A stretch of DNA of 64,000 nt from Halichondria panicea (Eukaryota; Porifera; Demospongiae; Suberitida; Halichondriidae): contig NC_087377.1 in NCBI RefSeq assembly GCF_963675165.1, positions 10,774,632-10,838,631 on the forward strand. Direction: 5' to 3'. Below are positions 34,901 to 43,900 of the stretch, one piece after another. Positions within the stretch are counted from its first letter, which is position 1, and each line of letters opens with the position of its first letter. Under the pieces are notes generated by a model. That model was not told where the DNA came from. It saw nothing but the letters and a program-made list of their open reading frames with translations, and did no database searches. The translations under genes were made by a program, and so were the position numbers.

Positions 34901-37900
34901 TAGCTAGATCTAGCTGCCACGAGGCTAGAGCTCACGTGACAGCACTAAATCCTTTAGAACACACCTAGCCAAGTCACGTGTTTTAATGCTGGTGCACTCG
35001 GATGGCCTCTCGGTTACGTAATGCACTCGGCTGCGCCTCGAGCACCACGTTAACCTCGAGGCCATCCTCGGCACGCAGATTAAAACACTTAATCTTGGCT
35101 AGGTGTGTTCTCATATAGTATAGCGACTAAGCAAAGGTTTTTATTGTATAGCTATTATTATATCCTTTCAATTGGTGATTTATATTATGTGTGCAGACAT
35201 TAATGAATGTTTTCAAGCTGCTCTCATTTTGACTGATCTCTGTGAGAATGACCCAAATTCCCAATGTATCAACACTGAAGGATCTTTTACTTGCACTTGT
35301 GCGCCAGGATACACTCTACAAAATGAATCCTGTCAACGTGAGTAATTTTTATCACACATTGATGAATAAAAAATTGTTGTCAGGGGTATAGGCCTTGGTA
35401 GATTTTGCTAGCATAATTTTAGAAAAAATAGTACTACTGAGCATAAAGAATAATGGTGGGAAAAATAGTCTGACTTTGAAAAGAAAAATAGATATAAACG
35501 AAAAGATTTGTAAGCAAAACATGCTTCTGTTTTGTTTCATTCAACAGCTTTATACACGCATGTAGAAGGCTAGCTACAGCTGGCTGTTAATATGATATGT
35601 TATACGATTCAATGTATAATACAACTTGGTTCTATGTACATGACGTCATCCCTTTACTGATTTTATATTACTGTGACTCAAACACTCACTCACTCAGACT
35701 CCCAGAAATCAGTGTGAATAACATATTTTAGAATCAAAGTAGCAGCATAACTGAGAAAAATAGGCGGATGAAAAATAAAAATAGGTAAACAATCGAGCAA
35801 AATCTGCCAAGGCCTATATATCAGGGGGACGAATTTTGTGGTCAGTGAAGGCCATGGATATACTGTATATATATAGTGTGTATATTTCGAGGGTATAAAT
35901 GTTTGCGGTTTTTGCTGATCAAGCATGTACCGCGAACATTTATACTCACGAATTTAATATCGCATGCATGCATGCATGCTGCAGAAAGGCTGCTATTCCG
36001 TGAAAATTAAATCTGCGAAAACCTTTCTAACAGTCAATCCGCGAAAGTGTGTTATACCCTTGAAATATACCCGCTATACGGTACTCTATAAAGAATTATG
36101 GCAATAATACATGTCTCAATAATTATATTGATCGATCTGAATGGAGTCTATAATTATAATTATATAGCTGTATAGCTATACATTCTTCTTGAATGTATTA
36201 TATCACAGCAAATGTATTCTCAGGTACCAGTGAGTGTTTCCTTGATGCAACTCTATGTGAGCAAGTATGCACAGATACTGATAGGGGATTTGTGTGCTCT
36301 TGCATGGAGGGCTATCAGCTACTTGATGGGAACCAGTGTGAAGGTAAAAATACTGAGAAGAAAGTAATTATGCCTCGGGTGCGCATGCGAGGTATACGGT
36401 AATGTGTTTTGTCAGTCTGTCTGCCCAGGTGCATTATAAGGCATGCATGTCCAGAAACAAAAAGAGCTAACGTTATACACAGTGAATAGTATTCAATAAT
36501 CCAACACAATAATTGTATATCAGTTCGGACTATAGAAACCACTCCCTTTCTTTTGGGAAAGGGATTGGCCAGTTGCTGTGTTGAGAGTTGTCCCAGTGTG
36601 TGAAGACTGAATCTCACGCTTCCACAAGAATACAAACGTCACAAATGCTCGCCCACCTGCTATAACTATTACTGCACACATTATTATAAGCCTCGAGTAT
36701 AAACACATCACTGGTGGTCTGTTACGTATTTTGTGGTTTATATACAAATTGTATTCCAACAGGACAACTCTTAATTAATTAACACGGCAGTTCTTTTCCC
36801 AAAAGAAAGGGAGTGGTAGTGGTTTCTAGTCTATAGCTACGATCAACTTCAAGAAGTGTAAGTACAGTGTCATGTGACTGGATCTCCACCCTCACCTATA
36901 GTAATTGCAGAATTTACCACCCACACGTGATAAAACATTCCAATGCATGCGATGACGTCAGGTATAACAAATTAATTCCATGTTACTTTAATTTGGACAG
37001 TCCTTAATGGCCCTATAGGTCCCTAAGTGTCTGTCTGTCTGCATGTGTAGACTGCTACAGCTGCTCAATGATAAATGAAGTACAAGTAAGAGCTTCTATA
37101 TAGGCTTCTAGTCACGTTTCCTTGGATAGATTTGCAAAATAATGCTTCGTTCTCAACTTACGGCTAGGTTTGCTTACTTTATCAGATTGGGTCTTCAAAC
37201 TCGTGTGTAACAAAATCTGTTGATATAACTTAGCCATTCTACTTAGTAGTCAGCTCTGCACTATAGAACGCTATATCTATTATAGTATATATATAGCTGC
37301 AACAGAGAGAAAAAAGCTGCAAAGCCGCACTGTTTCATGGCTTATACTTTCGGCATCTTTTTAACAACAATAATGGTCATCATTTCCCACTCTTTTTCAC
37401 CATTCCCTGCATGCAAAGTAATATTCAATTGAATTGTAACTGTACATTGTACATTGTGTATATATATCAACATTTCTGTAGCTGCTTGGCATTTACTATT
37501 GAAGTACATGCATGTAAGAGCTTCTATAGGCTTTTAGCAAGGTTTTATTGGATTTCGATTCGTGGATTTGCAAAATAAAGCTTTGTTCTTGAGTTATGGC
37601 TAGTTGTGCTGACCTTGGCAGTCTCTTCAAACTTTAGCCTCGGTCCCAGGCCGATTTTTTTTTAATAGAACGAAGTTGAAAAATACGGCCTGGTATTGAT
37701 TGTATCTGGGCGTGGCAGGAACCGGAAACCAAAGCAGAGAGTCTTCACACTTTGTTTCCTGTCATATTTCACCGTATAAGTTTAATACTGTAATTTAGCT
37801 CCGTGTATGCTCTTAAGTAACTGAAATCTAGCCATAGATTATCTAGCTAGCTAGCTACTGCAAGTTTAAGTTGTTCAGATTAACGTATACATTGTATGCT

Positions 37901-40900
37901 TCACAAGAAGGCCCCACTCTCATTGCAAAACAGGCCCAGCTCTTGTCAGAAGGAAGAAACGTCTTTGCCATGGTTTTCAACATGGTATGGCAAGTCTCTT
38001 GCTTTCACTCACTGCCCTTTGTGATGGACTACAAACTAGTAGGTAGGACCAACACTGCCGGTGTCACAGCAGATACAGTCCGGGCCAAAAATGTGTCCGG
38101 CCGGACCCTAAACACTAGCGGAAATGGTCCAAACTGATTACTTTTTAGCAGAAACTGTCCGTCTATCAATAGGAAGTAATACACTGCCAAACCACCCATT
38201 GGCTAACTTCACTTTACAGCAAGGAAGTGAAAAGTCAGAGTCAGAGTCAGATATTAAAGCAATACAATCTGAATAAAATATAAGTCTAGTTACAAATCAT
38301 GAAGATTGCAGATTCATGAATACTTAATGACTTGTTATCATCAGTCTTGTCAGGGGGAAAAATTATCACAAGACCACGCATCACTCTAGGCACCGTCGAG
38401 AACTGTGATACAGGTCTTGTGGTACCACTCTTCGCATTTTGCACATTCTATCAGCTACACTCCCTGCTTCTTTGGTCTTGAGTGGAAGAGCTTCTGCCCA
38501 TTTGGAGTGGTAGTCAGTACATGTAATGATGTACTTATTCCCACAGAGTGGGCCAATGAAATCATTACTAATTCTGTGCCAGACACTGCTGACAGGCACA
38601 CAGTTTTTTTAAGAGTGAGATTGGCTCGTTGGCAGCTATCACAAGTCTTGACATAGTTGTCTTGACATCATTGATCATTTAATTCCAGTAGTAGTCTAGA
38701 TCTACCTGTATAATATGCATGCATTTCATTATGAGCTTTTTCATACAACTGAGAGTGTAATCACAACCTTAATTAAATAATGCCTGAGCTTAAATTATCT
38801 TCTCCCTGGTTTTACTTTTCCCAAAATGCCCAGCTAGCTTGTCTGAATGACAAGCAGTTATGATCCTCTTCTTTGTACTACCCCTGATCCACTACCTCTC
38901 TCTGCCACCATGAGTACATGTATAGTAAAGAGCTTAAATTATCTTCTCCCTGGTTTTACTTTTCCCAAAATGCCCAGCTAGCTTGTCTGAATGACAAGCA
39001 GTTATGATCCTCTTCTTTGTACTACCCCTGATCCACTACCTCTCTCTGCCACCATGAGTACGTGTAGTAAAGAAGGCCATCATGAATTCTGAACTTCTCC
39101 TTATGCTTCTCTTGGCCCCTTCACTTGCATTATGCTACTGTTCTATCTACGGTTTATTCCAGACAATATACGCCACACCAGACAGGAAATGCGACGCGAT
39201 CCCTGTCCGGCACGGACCGTTTCTGCGCGCAAAATTAGTCCCCCGGACCAAATTCTGGCCGGACTTTATTTCCTGTGACACCGGCCCTTGTCGACAGGTG
39301 TGTTGTTTTGGCAAATCTCTCTGCTTATTGTTTTTTGGTTCCTAACCACGCCCAGATACAATCAACACCAGGCCTACACAGTAAAAACAGATTCGTTATA
39401 ATAACATAAAACATCTCAAATAAAATGCATCATTTGAAATTTAATGTAGAAATGACAGAAATTTATATCATTTCTACATTAAATTTCAAATGATGCATTT
39501 TATTTGAGATGTTTTATGTTATTATAACGAATCTGTTTTTACTGTGTAGTTGTCAGCCTAGCTAGAAACAACTCGGCCTGGAATCGAGGCTATTCAAACT
39601 CGTGCATATAGTAGTTATTCTACGTAGTAGCTAGCTCTGCACTAGAGCGCTATATATATAGCGCTAGCTATTAGTGGGCTGCAAGAGTGAAGAAAGAGCT
39701 GTAAAGCTCAGAGCCTCCAAGTAAAAACTTTTCTTTTCAGTTTAATAAGCTCATTATTCTGTATTTAATCAGTATAAACAATGTAAAAGAAAAGGAGTAA
39801 AAAACATGGAAATGAGATGAAATGCTGTTTAGTGGCTTATGATAGTCTCATTTGCCCTGCCCCTTTAATAAAGGGGTGTGGTGAGTGAGACTTAGCTTTA
39901 CAAGATATTTATAGCTCAATATAGAACAGCCATGATAATTTTACTTTAAGCATCATTTTTAAAACAGTTATAATCGATCATGTCCCACTCTTTTGCACCG
40001 TTCCTGCTATATAATGCACTGTGCTCCCAGACTCTTGCAAGCATTTTCATTCCACCGAAGCATCAGCACTCACGGTACTTTCATTTATTTAGTCCAGCTA
40101 GCTTGATCAATGAATCATACATGTATGCAGATGTTAACGAGTGTATGGGGATCAACAATTGTCAGCAGGTGTGTACAAACACTGAGGGTTTATCATTATT
40201 CTTGTAGTTGCATGCAGTGAAGGGTTTTATATATGGTGGAACCTGTATAGTAGTATATGTGTGCAACTGCATGCATGCTATTTATGCACATTATTGCAAT
40301 TCGGCCGGTCAGTATAATTTTGCATGTATAATTCGTACACTCATTAGGCCTTGAATCCTTGATCGAATATGTACGCCGGCATAATAATTTAGAGCATATA
40401 GGTGCTCTCGAGCATCAAGAATTATGCTAGCATAATAGGCTGATTTTCAAGCATTAAAATTAATAAGCAAAATAGGAGGATTTTCAATAGTTGGGCGTGG
40501 CTATATAAGTAAAGTTTTGAATGCACTGTGAAAATAGTTCATTGAGTTGCATGCGCAGTAGCTCAGAACATGCCCACATTCACACCTGGCAGTAATAAAT
40601 CTAGTTTTTATGATAGCTAAATAAAGTCCAATCAATGTTGAAAATTGACTAAGCCCACTTTTGGTGTTACTAACCCGAGGTGCGCCGTGGCGCCACGGGT
40701 TATATATTAGTCAGTCAGTCAGTCTGTCTGTCGTTCTGTGTATTCTGAGTCTACTCACCTAGATGATATAGCACTGTGTTTGTACCATGCCTCACCTCAA
40801 CACAACAAGTAGTAGTTTTAAATTAGGCAGATTTTGATGTTAACTTCGTTGTTGAATAAAAGCGAGCAAAAGCTAAGAAGCTAAAAAGCTCAAATCTGCA

Positions 40901-43900
40901 CTTTGGCCTAGATGAAATCTACACGCGGCTTTGACTCGAGACTATAGACTCACTATACCTCAAATAAACGCCGAGGGTTTACACTTTAGTGCTCTAGTCA
41001 GGGGCGTATAGCTACCATTGTTTCCTGGTTGCCCAGGAGCTTGTTGATAAAAATGGGCAGGGCTCCTATAATTGAAATCAAGCAGCCCTACCCATCTTTT
41101 CTGCAATATCCACATGGCTGCAATATTAGTCTTCAAACACCATGAAGCTGTTTATTTGGCTTTGTCTCAGCTAGCTATAGTGTCTTCTTTAGATTTACCT
41201 CAAACGTTCTAGCAATCAATCCTGCTCCAGTATTTCTCAGACTTAGCTCTAAGAACGAATTTATTCAGGAAGTACAAGTTTAGATCACAATGCAATCCCA
41301 GCCACATAAAACCTCAGGTAAATGACATTTAATTGTGCTCGGCTAGACAATACATAATTAACACCTGCCTTTTAGTACTATAGCTAAGTACGTTAGAACA
41401 GAGATTGAAGAGAGAGGGATATGAAACTTGATGACGTGTACATACAATCCGTGTTGCCTAAAATGGGCGTGGCACATTGTCTTTACTGCAAGTTCTATGT
41501 AAAATCATGTAAAATACTTTGTGGGACTGTATCTCTGGACTTGCTGCTACATATAGAACAAAGTTGATATTAAATGCAAGAGTGGACCTTTGGGAAGTGT
41601 AACAGCTCATCAGCTAAGAGCCAAGAGACAGCTTGTTCGATCACTTCAACTTTTTTGACCTCTTGCACTTGTCCTGGAGCAAAATTTTGCAAAATTGTAC
41701 ACTAAAAATCGATTATACTTTCAGCATCAGGGCGATCTAGCCTTTGAGACAGGCACAAGTACGTAGAATACATAGCTAACATTAAAACTCATCACTGAAC
41801 CATCTTATGAAAACCAACTTGCTTTCTGCTACAGTCCCACAAAGGCTAGTATAGCCAATAAACCAGGGAATCTGGCGTTCTGGATTTTATTGCCACCAAA
41901 TATATTTTAAAACAATCTGTGGCTAGTCAGTTATATGATCATAATTCTTCAAGTGAGTCATCCAGCTTCCCATGGGCCTGTTTTTTTTTATTTACAAATT
42001 AATCCGCCATTTTTATAGCAACACGGAGTGCCTAAACTTTTTACTCTGATTTACATTGAGCACATAAGCTCACGTGACTAGTTTCATATCCCCTTCTCTT
42101 CAATCTCTGGTTAGAACATGTAACTTTTTTTGTATGAATGAACAATGAGCAGTAGGTGTGCCCCAATTAAAAGAGTGTGGTACCTGAAAGTGGGCGTGGC
42201 TTCAACAATTTCGCGGCGCTGCCAATTTTTCTTTGGAAACCTCTGTCTCAAAAGTCAAAAGTCTGGCTCTACACCTCTGCTAGTATATAATAGGTGACAC
42301 TAGTACTTAATAATAGGTGTTGAATAATAGGATGATTATTTTGGTACACTAGCTGTTAGGCCATAGATACTATATAAACTACTACAGTTGTAATTTATAG
42401 TATCTATGGTTAGGCCATGCAAAGTCAATTAATTTTGTTTTCTCAGGCCCTCACGCCTGGAATTTGGCAGCTTTTTTAAATATCACGTTACCCAAAATTA
42501 AAGGCACTAAAAGAAAAGAATTTGTATGGTTCGTTTGTCATGAATATAATTATTTATGCACTTCCGCTTATTGAGAAAGTTAGGGGTGTGTTTTCAATTA
42601 AAATTCTATATCATTAAATTATTATCATTAATATTTATCATTCTGCTTGCAAATAATAGTACAAATTGACTTTGTGTGTAAATCATTTTATGTTTTACAG
42701 ACACTGATGAATGTATTCAAGCAGCTCACATTTTGATTGACCTCTGTGAGAGTGAACCAAATTCTCAATGTATCAATACTGAAGGATCTTTTACATGTAC
42801 TTGTGCACCTGGATATGTCTTGCAAAATGAGTCTTGCATTATACGTGAGTACAGCTATCGAATACATTGTGCAAGAATGATATTCATATCAATATTATAG
42901 TGATCAGGAATGAACCCAAGCCCAATGTTGATGTAATTATTGTGGACAGTCAAGCAACACTGACACCTGACACAGTACGTATAAGCTTGACAATTGTGCT
43001 ATTATAATTATAAAATAGTCAAGAAAAACGTTTGCAATGTGAAAGTTGCTATAGTTAGCCAGGGGGAAGCACCAAAAAACATGGAAAGCTGTACGTCAAT
43101 CCATCACAAAGTCCTTCACATGCACATTTTCTGCACAGGCTAATTAACAATGCTAATGATAATTCTTGACATACACAGTCCAATGTTTACCACGTACAGA
43201 ATGTAATTAACTATTAAGTGGACTATGTTTGTTGAAGTACATAATTATTTATAATGTTGTTAACATACATGCATAATTATAAGGTAATTGTCCTTAAAAT
43301 GTTCATAGATTGTTCTTTATGACGTTGTGATGGATTGACGTATAGCTCTCTTTCACTTTCTTGTTTCCATGCTTTTTGGTGCTTCTCCCTATCCAATCCT
43401 AGCCACTATCATTATAGCGAATGTTTTTCCCAGACTAGTCCCCTCTTTTATTTGTAGAGGAGTAAGTACAACTTCAAGAAGCAATGAATTAGTGGAAGTT
43501 CAAAAAGAGAAGACAGGGCAGGAATGAGCATAGCCACGTATAGCACAACATATTTGAGGCACCCAAATTTCGTGGAATGGCCTCTAAAAACATTTTGTTG
43601 AATAAATGTTTGGGTTGACTGCATGCTTACCGGAAACACTCTCAGGTCACGCCTTTAATTTTTGTACGTTATAGCAGATAATTCTAATTAACAAACAATT
43701 TTCGGGGGCTTAATTTTTGCTATTTTCTAGAATTAAAAATCCTCTACGAAATCCTCCACGAAAATTGTTTCACAAAAATAATAACCATAAATAGTAAAAC
43801 GACCACTAATTGCATTTGCGAAACAATCGATAGGAAGCTACAGGCTGGAACACCCACAAACATGACACAATTGGCCATTTGGTGTTTACTCACAGCTAAA

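Larger units (their letters stand above)
32852..36343 (+). other. Exons 11-16: EGF / calcium-binding EGF repeats
   Basis: Each exon starts and ends in phase 1 and codes one EGF module: 11 ([16 protein letters not shown]), 12 ([15 protein letters not shown]), 13 ([15 protein letters not shown], no calcium motif), 14 ([16 protein letters not shown]), 15 ([16 protein letters not shown]) and 16 ([15 protein letters not shown]). Exon 16 is a near-identical copy of exon 11, but its D-I-D-E calcium motif has become T-S-E. Symmetric phase-1 exons allow duplication or skipping without frameshift. Confidence 0.9.
38050..39294. mobile_element. Inner inverted-repeat element (GCCGGTGTCACAG ends)
   Basis: CACTGCCGGTGTCACAGCAG followed by TCCGGGCC is mirrored by GGCCGGACTTTATTTCCTG and TGACACCGGCCCTTG at 39257-39292. 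A second inner pair of TCCGG..GGACC blocks follows (38093-38130 and 39205-39255). It lies wholly inside the composite element. Confidence 0.65.
37634..39592. mobile_element. Composite element with TTAGCCTCGGTCCCAGGCC ends and 8-bp target duplication
   Basis: The ends TTAGCCTCGGTCCCAGGCCG and CGGCCTGGAATCGAGGCTA are bounded by the direct repeat TTCAAACT (37626-37633 and 39593-39600). An 8-bp duplication fits hAT-type insertion. Subterminal inverted blocks (TGATTGTATCTGGGCGTGG at 37699 versus CCACGCCCAGATACAATCA at 39345) extend the ends. Inside are a second inverted-repeat element, an integrase fragment, a 144-bp tandem duplication and a long palindrome. No hAT transposase is visible. Confidence 0.75.
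37495..40060 (+). repeat. Dispersed repeat copy split by two inserted elements
   Basis: The repeat begins with TGTAAGAGCTTCTATAGGCT (about 37513) and ATTCGTGGATTTGCAAAATA. It is broken at 37633 by the element 37634-39592, resumes at 39593 (TTCAAACTCGTGC, GTAGCTAGCTCTGCACTAGA), is broken again at 39709 by a CAGAGCCTCCAAGTA MITE, and finishes at about 39930-40010 (CATGTCCCACTCTTTTGCAC). Other copies show the uninterrupted order. Confidence 0.75.
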
